Positions 9,004 to 19,267 of a stretch of DNA of 64,000 bases are shown here, one piece after another. The notes under the pieces are model-generated. The model was given only the letters and a program-made list of their open reading frames with translations. It was not told where the DNA came from and ran no database searches. The DNA lies in NCBI RefSeq assembly GCF_000802245.2, contig NZ_CP021080.1, positions 3,906,001 to 3,970,000 of the forward strand. The letters run 5' to 3'. The position numbers and the translations under genes were made by a program. The DNA is from Streptomyces pluripotens (lineage in GTDB: Bacteria > Actinomycetota > Actinomycetes > Streptomycetales > Streptomycetaceae). The number at the start of each line of letters is the position of its first letter. Within the stretch, counting starts at the first letter, position 1.

Positions 9004-9501
9004 ATGCTGCTCTTCCTCGACGTCGACGGTCCGCTGATCCCGTTCGGGGCGGCGGACGGCGCCTACCCGGTCTACGACCGCGGCTCCACTCTGCTGCCGG
9101 ACACGGTCGGACACCCGCTGCTGTCCCGTGTCGACCCGGCGCTCGGCCCGCGGCTGGCCGCGCTGGGCTGCGAGCTGGTGTGGGCCACGACCTGGATGGA
9201 CGATGCCAACGCCTGCCTCGCCCCCTGGCTGGGCCTGCCCGCGCTGCCGGTCGTGGAGTGGCCTGATGAGGACGCGCCTCCCGACCTGCTGCACTGGAAG
9301 ACCCGCCCGTTGGTCGCCTGGGCTGCCGGCCGGCCCTTCATCTGGATCGATGACGAAGTAACCGAGGCCGACCGTTCCTGGGTCGCCGTCCACCACTCGT
9401 CCGCGGCCCTGCTCCACCGCGTCGACCACCACTACGGGCTGACGCGAGCCGACTTCAGCGCGCTGGAAAAGTGGCTGGAGGCGGCCGGGCGCCAGGCCTG
9501 A
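9004..9501 (+). CDS. HAD-like hydrolase, small Streptomyces family
   Basis: 165 residues starting MLLFLDVDGPLIPFGA, which is HAD motif I at the N-terminus. WATTWMDDAN provides the motif II Thr and FIWIDDEVTEADRSW the motif IV acidic pair. It lacks a large cap domain. ATG 9004 is preferred over the adjacent in-frame TTG 9001. The substrate is unknown. It converges on the UvrA-like gene; the 153-bp spacer has GC-rich dyads but no clear terminator. Confidence 0.75.
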   Translation: MLLFLDVDGPLIPFGAADGAYPVYDRGSTLLPDTVGHPLLSRVDPALGPRLAALGCELVWATTWMDDANACLAPWLGLPALPVVEWPDEDAPPDLLHWKTRPLVAWAAGRPFIWIDDEVTEADRSWVAVHHSSAALLHRVDHHYGLTRADFSALEKWLEAAGRQA

Positions 9502-9654
9502 GCGGCCACCGGCCGGTGCTCCGTGCCCCGGCCCGTGGGCGAACCAGCTTGGTCGGCGTGCGAGTACTGCCGTCCGGACCGCGGTCCTGAGGGGGCGCGA
9601 TCCGGAGGGGCGCTGCCCTCGGGGAAGGAGGCACGGGTGCCGGCCGCGCGGGGC

Positions 9655-12084
<2,430 letters not shown>

Positions 12085-12191
12085 CGTCGTCGTCTCTCCG
12101 TCCCTGCGGGCAGCCGACGCCCCGTCTCCTTCTTCGGAAGGCCGCCGAGGCCACGCTAGCCGCGATCCGTCGGCCGCCGCTTCTCGAATCC

Positions 12192-12239
12192 TGACCGATC
12201 CCGGCGTCCCCGGCCGGTGACCGATCCCGGCGTCCCCGG
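12192..12239. repeat. Two 22-bp direct repeats upstream of the UvrA-like gene
   Basis: A 22-bp unit beginning TGACCGATCCCGGCG occurs perfectly at 12192-12213 and 12218-12239 (period 26 bp). It lies in the 172-bp gap between the UvrA-like start and the stop of the MerR-PP2C gene, so it could hold regulator sites for the UvrA-like gene. No canonical promoter could be assigned. Confidence 0.8.
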
Positions 12240-12256
12240 GGCGTGGTCTGCTCCTC

Positions 12257-13345
12257 CTACTGCCGCAAGCCGGCGGTTTCGGCGACGTCGGCGATCGCGC
12301 AGCTGACGTTGTCCGGACCTCCGGAGCCGTTGGCGAGGGCGACGAGTTCGCGGACCGCCTGCTCGGGCTCCCCGGTCTCGGCGAGCACCCGGCGGATCTC
12401 TCCTGCCGGTACGACGGCGGACAGACCGTCGGAGCAGAGCAGGTACCGGTCTCCCCGTCGGGGGTCGTGCAGGCGCATGTCGACGGTGGTGTCGGCTCCT
12501 CGGCCCAGGGCGCGTACCAACAGTGATCGCTGTGGGTGGGATGCGGCTTCCTCCGGGCTGAGGCGTCCTTCGTCGACCATCGACTGCACCATGGTGTGGT
12601 CGTGGGTGATCTGGAACAGCTCGCCGTCGCGCAGCAGATAGCCGCGGGAGTCACCGATGTGCACGAGGGCCAATCGCGATCCGGTCCAGAGCATCGCGGT
12701 GAGTGTCGTGCCGGTGCTTTCGGGGGAGGGACCGGTACCGGCGACGCTGTGCACGGCCCGCCTGGCCTGGTCGATCGCGTCGGTGAGGACGTTGAGCAGA
12801 TCATCCGCCGGGATGCCGTCCGCTTCGAGGCGCTGGAGCGCCCCGACGGCGGCAGCGCTCGCAGAGGCACCGCTCCCGCCGCAGCCGTCGGCGACGGCGA
12901 GCAGATGGGAACCGGCGTAAGCGGTGTCTTGGTTGCTTTCACGGACGAGGCCCTTGTCGGATAGAGCGGCGTAGCGGATGCCGAGGGGCACGGCGGTCGG
13001 GGACATGGTGGGTTCCTCCCAGGACAGGTGGTCGATGAGGAAGGCGGCCAGGTCCCGTCGGGCGGCGGTGTCGGCTTCCACTCGGGCCCAGAACGCGCGG
13101 ATCTCCTGAGCCGCGGCGGTCGCCCCCAGCGTGCAGACGTGCTGGATGCGGGCGAGGGGCATGCCCAGGCGTCGGAGCCACGCAACCAGCCGGGCCTGCT
13201 CCAACTGCTCCGACGCGTAGAGGCGGTAACCGGTCACCGGGTCGACGCGAGCGGGGGGCAGCAGGCCGAGTTCGTCGTAGAGACGCAGCGCCTTGGGCGA
13301 CAGCCGGGACGCCTTTGCGAACGACCCGATGGTCAACAACCCCAT
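12257..13345 (-). CDS. MerR-type DNA-binding domain fused to a PP2C Ser/Thr phosphatase
   Basis: 362 residues. Residues 1-~105 are a MerR winged helix and dimer helix (LTIGSFAKASRLSPKALRLY, VTGYRLYASEQLEQARLVAW). Residues ~120-360 are a PPM/PP2C phosphatase: SDKGLVRESNQD, LLAVADGCGG, GTTLTAMLWTG, LVHIGDSRGYLLRDG, RYLLCSDGLS and GPDNVSCAI, keeping the metal-binding Asp residues. MerR usually carries an effector domain; here it is a phosphatase, suggesting a DNA-bound sensor tied to Ser/Thr phosphorylation. Start ATG 13345; a GAGGAAC-type ribosome site precedes it. Confidence 0.85.
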   Translation of the reverse strand: MGLLTIGSFAKASRLSPKALRLYDELGLLPPARVDPVTGYRLYASEQLEQARLVAWLRRLGMPLARIQHVCTLGATAAAQEIRAFWARVEADTAARRDLAAFLIDHLSWEEPTMSPTAVPLGIRYAALSDKGLVRESNQDTAYAGSHLLAVADGCGGSGASASAAAVGALQRLEADGIPADDLLNVLTDAIDQARRAVHSVAGTGPSPESTGTTLTAMLWTGSRLALVHIGDSRGYLLRDGELFQITHDHTMVQSMVDEGRLSPEEAASHPQRSLLVRALGRGADTTVDMRLHDPRRGDRYLLCSDGLSAVVPAGEIRRVLAETGEPEQAVRELVALANGSGGPDNVSCAIADVAETAGLRQ

Positions 13346-13470
13346 ACTCGTTCCTCCTCGTGCCGGGCACGCCGCCCGGCCCCACCGATGCTGCGGGTTT
13401 CCCCAAGGTGAAGGTCAACGACGTTCCGCTCCACCCCGTTTGGCGGAGAACTGTCCTGGAAGGATGCGCG

Positions 13471-13883
13471 GGCTCGGGCACCAAGGTGCGCACGCCGCGC
13501 GAGCGCCTGCGGGTGGTCCGCTCGCGGTACCGTTCCCGCTCCCGTACCGGCACGGGGGAGCGAGGCAGAGCCGACGCCTGGGATGCGCACAGTCAGGCGC
13601 GCGTCCCTGCTCCTGAAGCGATCGCCGAGCGCCACGCCATCGGCCCCGGGGACCTCTGCGTCACTACGCAGTACGCGTTCCTCGCCGACGGGCAACCCGT
13701 CCAGCTTTCCGAATCCTGGGAGCCCATGGCCATCACGGACGGAACGCCGATCGTGCTGCCCGAGATGGGCCCCTCGCGGGAAAGGGAGTGGCCGAGCGAG
13801 TGCGCTCCATCGGCGTGGTCATCGAGACCGTCGTCGAATTCCCGCGCCCGGCTCGTGCCAGCGTCACGCCGACGGCTGGGTGA
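13471..13883 (+). pseudogene. Remnant of a GntR/HutC regulator (UTRA domain), frameshifted
   Basis: One plus-strand frame reads GSGTKVRTPRERLRV and then a UTRA-like block (ARVPAPEAIAERHAIGPGD, FLADGQPVQLSESWEPMAIT, VLPEMGP). Near 13770 the similarity continues in another frame as AGKGVAERVRSIGVVIETVV and PRPARASV to a TGA at 13881-13883. A one-base loss in the C run after the Met-Gly codons would explain it. No winged helix is visible upstream (13346-13470), so the gene is 5'-truncated as well. The end overlaps the tetR stop by 20 bp. Confidence 0.7.
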
Positions 13884-14556
13884 GTTTGGCGGCCACGGCG
13901 TCGAGGACCCAGTCCAGGCCGGTCGTGAAGGAAGCCTCGGCGTCCACGTCCGTGCCGTCGTGTACGACTTTGGCCAGCGCCGGGAAACGACCCGTGGCCA
14001 ACATTCTCGTCACGTGTGGGCCGGAGGCCCGCTGCCAGTCGCGCTTGGACAGGCCCGTGGTGCGCTCGGCCCGCAGGTTCGCGATCTCGCGCCTGATCGC
14101 GCCGATGGAGTAGGCGCTGACCGTCTCCACGGCGCGCATGACGGTGTCGACATCGGCGAGGCCGTTGAGGGCAGCCAGCGTGGCCTCGGTCACGGCGAGG
14201 CCGTTCGGCCCCAGGGCCGGGCGACCGCCGAGAAGGTCGGCCAGCCATGTGTGACGGAGAGCGGCCTGCCTGGTGCGCTGGGCCAGGACGCGCAATGCCT
14301 CCCGCCAGTCACCGGGCTGCTCCTCGGGGACGATCTCGGCTTGGACCTCGTCCACCATGAGGTCGTACAGCTCCTCCTTGGTGGAGATGTATCTGTAGAG
14401 CCGCATCGGGCCGGCGTCCAGGCGGGCGGCGACCTTGCGCAACGACACCGCCTCCAGCCCGCCCTCGTCGGCCAGCGCGATGGCGGCGGCGACAATCTGC
14501 TCCCGGTTGAGCGGCACGGGGCGAGTCGGCGGCTCCGGCCGGTCCCACACGGTCAT
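13864..14556 (-). CDS. TetR-family regulator (TetR_C-like), divergent from a broken monooxygenase
   Basis: 230 residues. HTH at residues ~17-63 (LNREQIVAAAIALADEGGLE, then VSLRKVAARLDAGPMRLYRY), then a TetR_C-like ligand domain. Start ATG 14556. It is divergent from a FAD-monooxygenase fragment at 14609, a pairing typical of repressors that control a drug- or flavonoid-modifying oxygenase; here the target gene is destroyed. Confidence 0.85.
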   Translation of the reverse strand: MTVWDRPEPPTRPVPLNREQIVAAAIALADEGGLEAVSLRKVAARLDAGPMRLYRYISTKEELYDLMVDEVQAEIVPEEQPGDWREALRVLAQRTRQAALRHTWLADLLGGRPALGPNGLAVTEATLAALNGLADVDTVMRAVETVSAYSIGAIRREIANLRAERTTGLSKRDWQRASGPHVTRMLATGRFPALAKVVHDGTDVDAEASFTTGLDWVLDAVAAKLTQPSA

Positions 14557-14576
14557 CGTGTCACCGTACCGTTGCG

Positions 14577-14587
14577 ATGCGACGCAT
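14577..14587. promoter_or_regulatory. Short dyad in the divergent tetR/monooxygenase promoter region
   Basis: ATGCG-A-CGCAT, an 11-bp perfect dyad, lies in the 52-bp gap between the divergent starts at 14556 and 14609. An AT-rich stretch follows. It is a candidate TetR operator by position only; the arms are short. Confidence 0.35.
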
Positions 14588-14608
14588 GGAAAAATACAGT
14601 GTATCGAT

Positions 14609-14878
14609 ATGAGGCACCGTATCGCAGTGGTGGGGAGCGGTCCTGCCGGCCTTACCTTGGCCCGCGTCCTGCACCGCCATGATCACCCTGTCACCGTCCT
14701 CGAACGTGATCCCACCCCCGACGCCCGCCCCCCGGGCGGCACGCTTGACCTGCACAAAGGGATGGGCCAGCTCGCGCTGGACAAGGCGGGGCTGCTAGCG
14801 GAGTTCCAGGCGCTGTCGCGCCCCGAGGGGCAGGCCACGCGCATCCTGGACGCGGACGGGACCGTCTTGCGTGACTGA
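14609..14878 (+). pseudogene. N-terminal fragment of a TetX-like FAD-dependent monooxygenase
   Basis: 89 codons starting MRHRIAVVGSGPAGLTLARV, a GxGxxG dinucleotide-binding motif, continuing to VTVLERDPTPDARPPGGTLD and RILDADGTVLRD before a TGA. Family members are ~380-400 residues with GD and FAD-contact motifs further on, all absent. The next gene begins 18 bp later, so the 3' three-quarters has been lost by deletion or rearrangement. Confidence 0.8.
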
Positions 14879-14896
14879 TCGCACCGAGGAGACGAC

Positions 14897-15490
14897 TTGA
14901 TCACGGAGTACCAGCAAAAGCTGCGCGAGCGCTACCTCGCCGCCGTCGTCATGTCGGCTCCCGAGCCGTGGCAGCCGGTGCTGGACCGCAGGACTCCCAT
15001 CGGGGGTCTCCTCGGTATCGGATTCGCGGTCCATCCCGACAATGGCCATGATCTCGTCATGGTCGTGTCCAGCGACGGCCATGGACTCTTCGACGCGGTC
15101 ACCGGCGAGAAGATCGCCCGCGACCGGGACCCTGACCCCGAAACGAGCACCCCCGACGCCCACCCGGACCTCACCTGCCCCGGGCTCGGCCCCATCGCGG
15201 GCGTCCCGGTACACATAGCCGGACTCTTCACCGGCGGTCTGCACAGCACCACGCCGGACGGCTGGACCCTGGACGTCGTCAGCCCAGAGTGGCCCCACGA
15301 CCGCGTCATCCTCTCCGCCGACGGCGGGTCCCACAAAGGCCCGGCGGGAGGGACGTGGTGGCACGTCTTCCACTCCGAGTACTCAGAACTCCGCGCGGCC
15401 GGGTTCTCTCCCTCCGGCCTGACCCTGGCGGTCGCCACCAGCAGTGACCTCACACTCTGGACCCGGCCCGGCCTTCACTTCGACGACTGA
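14897..15490 (+). CDS. Unrecognised protein, 197 aa
   Basis: TTG start after GAGGAGACGAC gives a 197-residue, Trp- and Pro-containing soluble protein with no signal peptide or TM segment. Visible features are WQPVLDRRTPIGGLLGIGF, HDLVMVVSSDGHGLFDAVTG, a WHVFHSEYSELRAAGFSPSG block and a C-terminal LTLWTRPGLHFDD. No family is recognised. It seems to have replaced the 3' part of the monooxygenase gene; an immunity-like or conserved hypothetical protein is possible. Confidence 0.6.
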   Translation: MITEYQQKLRERYLAAVVMSAPEPWQPVLDRRTPIGGLLGIGFAVHPDNGHDLVMVVSSDGHGLFDAVTGEKIARDRDPDPETSTPDAHPDLTCPGLGPIAGVPVHIAGLFTGGLHSTTPDGWTLDVVSPEWPHDRVILSADGGSHKGPAGGTWWHVFHSEYSELRAAGFSPSGLTLAVATSSDLTLWTRPGLHFDD

Positions 15491-15524
15491 GCGGACAGCG
15501 GGACAGCAGGCGGGAGGAGGAAAG

Positions 15525-15869
15525 ATGGATCGGGCGGAACTTGCCGTGATGCTGGGCGACCAGACCACGGCCTGCGAACCCGCCAGGGAGGCGCTTCTGG
15601 CCGGAGGTGACTTCGTCGTATGGGACGGCCGCGTTCCCAGCCAGCAGCTCGCCGGCATCTACGCGGCTCGCCTCCGACGGGCGAGGAAGCGCGGCACTGA
15701 GACTCTCGCCCTGCCGTCCACCGTCGACATCCTCACCCGGCTCGAAGTCGATCAGGTCAAGATCGGCTGCATCTTCTCACCAGACCGGACGTGGGCCTTC
15801 ATGCTCTTTCTCGCTGACGACGCCAACACAGTCATCGCCTGCACGGGAGTCCGTCAAGCCGCACGGTGA
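15525..15869 (+). CDS. Unrecognised small protein, 114 aa
   Basis: ATG 15525 follows a strong GGAGGAGGAAAG site and lies 34 bp after the previous stop, so the two are probably cotranscribed. The protein has no TM segment. It contains ALLAGGDFVVWDGRVPSQQL, a basic patch (RLRRARKRGTE) and SPDRTWAFMLFLADDANTVI. No domain recognised. Confidence 0.6.
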   Translation: MDRAELAVMLGDQTTACEPAREALLAGGDFVVWDGRVPSQQLAGIYAARLRRARKRGTETLALPSTVDILTRLEVDQVKIGCIFSPDRTWAFMLFLADDANTVIACTGVRQAAR

Positions 15870-15870
15870 C

Positions 15871-15894
15871 AGTTGTCCTGCTCAGGTGACAACT
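15871..15894. promoter_or_regulatory. Inverted repeat between an unknown gene and the XRE gene
   Basis: AGTTGTC and GACAACT form a 7-bp dyad with a 10-bp spacer, directly after the preceding stop codon. Further downstream (15944-15968) TTGCTAGC and TTGTTAGC occur 18 bp apart. Either pair could be a regulator site for the XRE gene at 15989. No U-run follows the dyad, so a terminator is less likely. Confidence 0.4.
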
Positions 15895-15988
15895 AGCGTG
15901 CTCAGGCTCAACAACCCGGGCGGCGCGATGGCGCACTTTTGCTAGCGGGTGCTTGCAATTGTTAGCGAAGTTGGGGCAAGGTGGAGGC

Positions 15989-16465
15989 ATGGCATCACTG
16001 AACGTCGGCAATCTCGGTGAGTATCTGCGCGAACAGCGGCGTAATGCCCAGCTGTCGCTGCGGCAGCTCGCCGATGCCGCCGGGGTGTCCAATCCGTACC
16101 TCAGTCAGATCGAGCGCGGGCTGCGCAAGCCCAGCGCGGAGGTGCTCCAGCAGGTCGCCAAGGCCCTGCGCATCTCGGCCGAGACGTTGTACGTCCGCGC
16201 CGGGATCCTCGACGCCGAGCGGGACCGGGATGAAGTGGAGACGCGCGCCGTCATCCTCGCCGATCCCTCGCTCAACGAGCGGCAGAAGCAGGTGCTGCTC
16301 CAGATCTACGAGTCCTTTCGCAAGGAGAACGGATTCGGGGTCGGCGAGCCCGCCGCGGACGAGGACGGCGACGGAGTGACGGAGGAAGCGCCCGGCGACA
16401 CCGAAGTGCGCGGCACCCGCACGGCCGACGGAGACGATGCCGGCCCGCGGCGGACGGAGGGGTGA
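15989..16465 (+). CDS. XRE-family DNA-binding protein with acidic tail
   Basis: 158 residues. A Cro/CI-type HTH occupies residues ~8-63 (LGEYLREQRRNAQLSLRQLA, GVSNPYLSQIERGLRKPSAE). A helix (LNERQKQVLLQIYESFRKEN) and an acidic, low-complexity C-terminus (DEDGDGVTEE) follow. Start ATG 15989 after GGAGGC. It is adjacent to the HBHA-like gene on the same strand; this pair recurs in streptomycetes as far as I recall, so cotranscription and joint function are plausible. Confidence 0.8.
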   Translation: MASLNVGNLGEYLREQRRNAQLSLRQLADAAGVSNPYLSQIERGLRKPSAEVLQQVAKALRISAETLYVRAGILDAERDRDEVETRAVILADPSLNERQKQVLLQIYESFRKENGFGVGEPAADEDGDGVTEEAPGDTEVRGTRTADGDDAGPRRTEG

Positions 16466-16551
16466 CGCAGGCCCTCGAAAACCAGCCACCGGCCGCCCCG
16501 CCGCGGACCACACCAACCTCAGCCGAACGTACATCCGGGAGGACCACCACC

Positions 16552-17148
16552 ATGGCCATCACCGACGACCTGCGCAAGACCTTCAGCGACCCGACTCCGC
16601 TGTACTTCGCCGCCGGCACCGCCGATCTCGCATACCAGCAGGCCAAGAAGGTGCCCGCCCTGGTCGAGCAGTTGCGTGCCGATGCGCCGGCCCGTATCGA
16701 GGCGGTGCGCAACACCGACCCGAAGGACGTACAGGAGAAGGCCGCCACCCGGGCCAGGGAGGCGCAGGAGATTCTCCAGACCAAGGTCAACGAGTTCTTC
16801 GGTGTCCTCGATGGAGACCTCAAGAAGTTCGGCGAGACCGCCCAGGACCTCGCACTGCGTGGGGTCGGCGTCGCCGCCGAGTACGCCGTCAAGGCCCGTG
16901 AGACCTACGAGAAGGTGGCCGAGCACGGTGAGCAGGCCGTGAAGACCTGGCGCGGCGAGGCCGCCGAGGAGATCGAGGACCTGGCCATCGTCGTTGAGGG
17001 CGCGCCCGAACCGGTCCAGGACGACGTCGAGTCGAAGCCGGCCGGGGCGCAGACCGAGCCCGCCGCCGAGAAGAAGCCCGTGGCGAAGAAGGCGCCGGCC
17101 CCGCGCAAGACCACCACCGCGAAGAAGACGACCCCGCCGGCCAAGTGA
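16552..17148 (+). CDS. Heparin-binding haemagglutinin (HBHA)-like protein
   Basis: 198 residues. The layout matches mycobacterial HBHA: an N-terminal stretch (MAITDDLRKTFSDPTPLYFA), a long amphipathic coiled-coil (PALVEQLRADAPARIEAVRN to HGEQAVKTWRGEAAEEI) and a Lys/Ala/Pro-rich tail (KKPVAKKAPAPRKTTTAKK) like the heparin-binding repeats. No signal peptide, as in HBHA. ATG 16552 follows GGGAGG. In Streptomyces the role is probably cell-surface or cytoskeletal rather than adhesion to heparin (inference). Confidence 0.75.
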   Translation: MAITDDLRKTFSDPTPLYFAAGTADLAYQQAKKVPALVEQLRADAPARIEAVRNTDPKDVQEKAATRAREAQEILQTKVNEFFGVLDGDLKKFGETAQDLALRGVGVAAEYAVKARETYEKVAEHGEQAVKTWRGEAAEEIEDLAIVVEGAPEPVQDDVESKPAGAQTEPAAEKKPVAKKAPAPRKTTTAKKTTPPAK

Positions 17149-17169
17149 TCACGGCTGACGAAGTGAGCT

Positions 17170-17199
17170 CGGGCCGGGCACCTTCGGGGGTCCGGCCCG
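17170..17199 (+). terminator. Rho-independent-like terminator after the HBHA-like gene
   Basis: CGGGCCGG and CCGGCCCG form an 8-bp GC stem with a 14-nt loop, 22 bp after the stop, followed by TTCT. Confidence 0.6.
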
Positions 17200-17238
17200 T
17201 TCTATGGGTACGGTGGCTGTACGGACGATTCGACACAG

Positions 17239-17595
17239 GTGGTGGGCATTGTGCTGATGACGGCATTCGGCGGCCTTATGTGGCTGATCTTCACCGCCAT
17301 GCTGGCGCTCGCCGTGGTGGCTTTCGTGGTGGCCGCGCTGTACCGCGAGGACGCCTACCGTGCCGCGGGCAAGCAGAGCAAGGGCTTCTGGCTGATCATC
17401 CTGGGTGTCACGGTTGCCGTGAACCTGCTCGTTCCGATGCTGTTCCTGCAGCTCGCCGGCCTGGTCGCCACGATCGTCTTCTTCGTCGACGTTCGTCCCG
17501 CGCTCCAGCACGTCGGTGGCGGTCGCGGCTGGGGGCGCCGCCGCGGCGGAAGCAGCAGCGACGGTCCCTACGGGCCGTACAACGGTGGCCGTTAG
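17239..17595 (+). CDS. DUF2516-family membrane protein
   Basis: 118 residues with two or three hydrophobic segments (LMWLIFTAMLALAVVAFVVA, GFWLIILGVTVAVNLLVPML, LAGLVATIVFFVDVRPAL) and a Gly/Arg-rich cytoplasmic tail ending in YGPYNGGR. The hallmark YREDAYRAAGKQSKGFW between TM1 and TM2 fits DUF2516. Start is uncertain among GTG 17239, GTG 17242 and ATG 17257. Function unknown. Confidence 0.78.
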   Translation: MVGIVLMTAFGGLMWLIFTAMLALAVVAFVVAALYREDAYRAAGKQSKGFWLIILGVTVAVNLLVPMLFLQLAGLVATIVFFVDVRPALQHVGGGRGWGRRRGGSSSDGPYGPYNGGR

Positions 17596-17623
17596 CAGCG
17601 CCCGCCGGAGATCTGGCGAGCGG

Positions 17624-17679
17624 GCCGCTCCTCCTACGCCATCCGGTCCAAGCCGCTCCTCCTACGCCATCCGGTCCAA
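17624..17679. repeat. Perfect 28-bp tandem duplication at the 3' end of the PP2C gene
   Basis: A 28-bp unit beginning GCCGCTCCTCCTACG occurs at 17624-17651 and immediately again at 17652-17679. The second copy carries the last codons and stop of the minus-strand phosphatase gene; the other copy lies after the stop, so the protein is not altered. Confidence 0.9.
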
Positions 17680-18963
17680 CAGGACGACCGCCACGTCGTC
17701 AGTGAGCTCACCGCCGTTGAGGTCGCGGACCTCGTGCACCGCCGCCCGCAGCAGATTCTCGCCGCGTAGGCCCTCGGTCAGCTGGCGGCGGATCATCTCC
17801 AGCATGCCGTCCTGGCCGAGTCGCTCCCCGCCCGCGCCGACCCGGCCTTCGATCAGGCCGTCGGTGTAGAGCATCAGGCTCCATTCGGCGCCCAGCTCCA
17901 CCTGCATGCGCGGCCATCGGGCTCCCGACAGCAGGCCGAGGGCGGGACCGTTGTTGTCGTACGGCAGCAGCCGGGCAGGTCGACCAGGGCGGAAGACCAG
18001 CGGGGCGGGGTGACCAGCCAGGCACAGGCCCGCACGGCGGCCGTCGGGGGCGATGTCCACGGTGCACAGCGTCGCGAAGATCTCCTCGTCGGCGCGTTCG
18101 TGCTCCAGCACCTGCTGCAGCGTGTCCAGCAGTTCGTCACCGCACAGTCCGGCCAGGGTCAGCGCCCGCCAGGCGATGCGCAACTCCACACCGAGCGCGG
18201 CTTCGTCCGGGCCGTGGCCGCAGACATCGCCGATCATGGCGTGCACCGTGCCGTCGGGGGTGCGCACAGCATCGTAGAAGTCGCCGCCCAGCAGGGCCCG
18301 GGAACGGCCGGGGCGGTAGCGGGCGGCGAAGCGCAGCGAGGAGCCCTCCAGCAGCGGGGTGGGGAGCAAGCCGCGTTCCAGCCTGCGGTTCTCCTGCGCG
18401 CGTAGCCTGCCTTCGGCGAGCCGCCGCTCGGCCGAGTCGGATCGTTTCCGTTCCACCGCGTAACGGATGGCGCGGCTGAGCAGGCGACCGTCCAGTTCGT
18501 CCCGGAAGAGGTAATCCTGGGCGCCGACGCGCACGGCCTCGGCGCCGCGTTCGGCGTCCCCTGAGGCGGTCAGCACGAGCACGGCGTGTCGGGGCGCGAG
18601 CTGCAGTACGTGCCGGAGCACGGCCAGCTCGTCATCGGCGTCGCGGCCCCCCGGCGCCGGGAGCGCGAGGTCCAACAGGATGCAGTGGACGTCGTCGGTG
18701 AGCAGTCGTTCGGCTTCGGTGAGGTTGCGGGCGGTGCGCACGCGGATCGGCTTGCCGGCTGAGTCCAGCAGTTCCGGCACGATCGGCGAGTTGGCCGGAT
18801 CGTCCTCGATCAGCAGCAGGGTGAGAGTGGTGCCGGTGCCACTGGTGGGCATGGCGTCGCGCCGGGCCTCTTCCATGAAGGGACCGCCGACTGCGGAGGC
18901 GGCCTGCGCCTGACCACTCTCCACGGCCGGGATCGCTCTCTGCCGCGGTACGGGTACGGGCAT
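17662..18963 (-). CDS. Response-regulator receiver fused to SpoIIE/PP2C phosphatase (RsbU/RssB-like)
   Basis: 433 residues. A receiver domain spans ~45-165 (LTLLLIEDDPANSP, phospho-Asp in CILLDLALP, AVLVLTASGD, AQDYLFRDELDG). A short linker helix is followed by a PP2C-type SpoIIE domain (RALLGGDFYDAV, AMIGDVCGHGPDEAALGVEL, GHPAPLVFRPG, LMLYTDGLIEGR, LTDDVAVVLLD). Such proteins dephosphorylate anti-anti-sigma factors in partner-switching networks. Start ATG 18963, with a GGTTCCTT/CCCC-rich leader on the plus strand. The cognate sensor kinase is not adjacent. Confidence 0.85.
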   Translation of the reverse strand: MPVPVPRQRAIPAVESGQAQAASAVGGPFMEEARRDAMPTSGTGTTLTLLLIEDDPANSPIVPELLDSAGKPIRVRTARNLTEAERLLTDDVHCILLDLALPAPGGRDADDELAVLRHVLQLAPRHAVLVLTASGDAERGAEAVRVGAQDYLFRDELDGRLLSRAIRYAVERKRSDSAERRLAEGRLRAQENRRLERGLLPTPLLEGSSLRFAARYRPGRSRALLGGDFYDAVRTPDGTVHAMIGDVCGHGPDEAALGVELRIAWRALTLAGLCGDELLDTLQQVLEHERADEEIFATLCTVDIAPDGRRAGLCLAGHPAPLVFRPGRPARLLPYDNNGPALGLLSGARWPRMQVELGAEWSLMLYTDGLIEGRVGAGGERLGQDGMLEMIRRQLTEGLRGENLLRAAVHEVRDLNGGELTDDVAVVLLDRMA

Positions 18964-19211
18964 CGTCCTGGGTTCCTTCCCTCCCCCCGACCTTCCCTCC
19001 CCCAAGGGCACGGCGGTGACGAGGGACCTCGACCCACCGACGGGTGACCATAGCGGCAGTGGCCACCCCGATGGAATGGTGTGAGCCGCGTCGCTCCCAC
19101 GCAGGACCCCGTCATATGCCGCGTTCCGTAACGCAGTTGGACAGGACGACACCCTCTTGGGGATGACAAAGCTCACGTCCTGGCCGGGTTTGGGTGGGGG
19201 TTGGGCATGCA

Positions 19212-19229
19212 ATGGGTCACATGACCCAT
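19212..19229. promoter_or_regulatory. 18-bp palindrome between the PP2C gene and the NlpC/P60 gene
   Basis: ATGGGTCA-CA-TGACCCAT is a perfect 8-bp dyad with a 2-bp spacer. It lies in the 304-bp gap 18964-19267, upstream of the receiver-PP2C gene and 39 bp past the NlpC/P60 stop (both minus strand). Symmetry and close spacing look like a dimeric regulator site rather than a terminator. Nothing else in the gap is recognised. Confidence 0.5.
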
Positions 19230-19267
19230 ATCACCAGGGGTGCGGCGGGCGTGGCCGGCAGCCAGCT

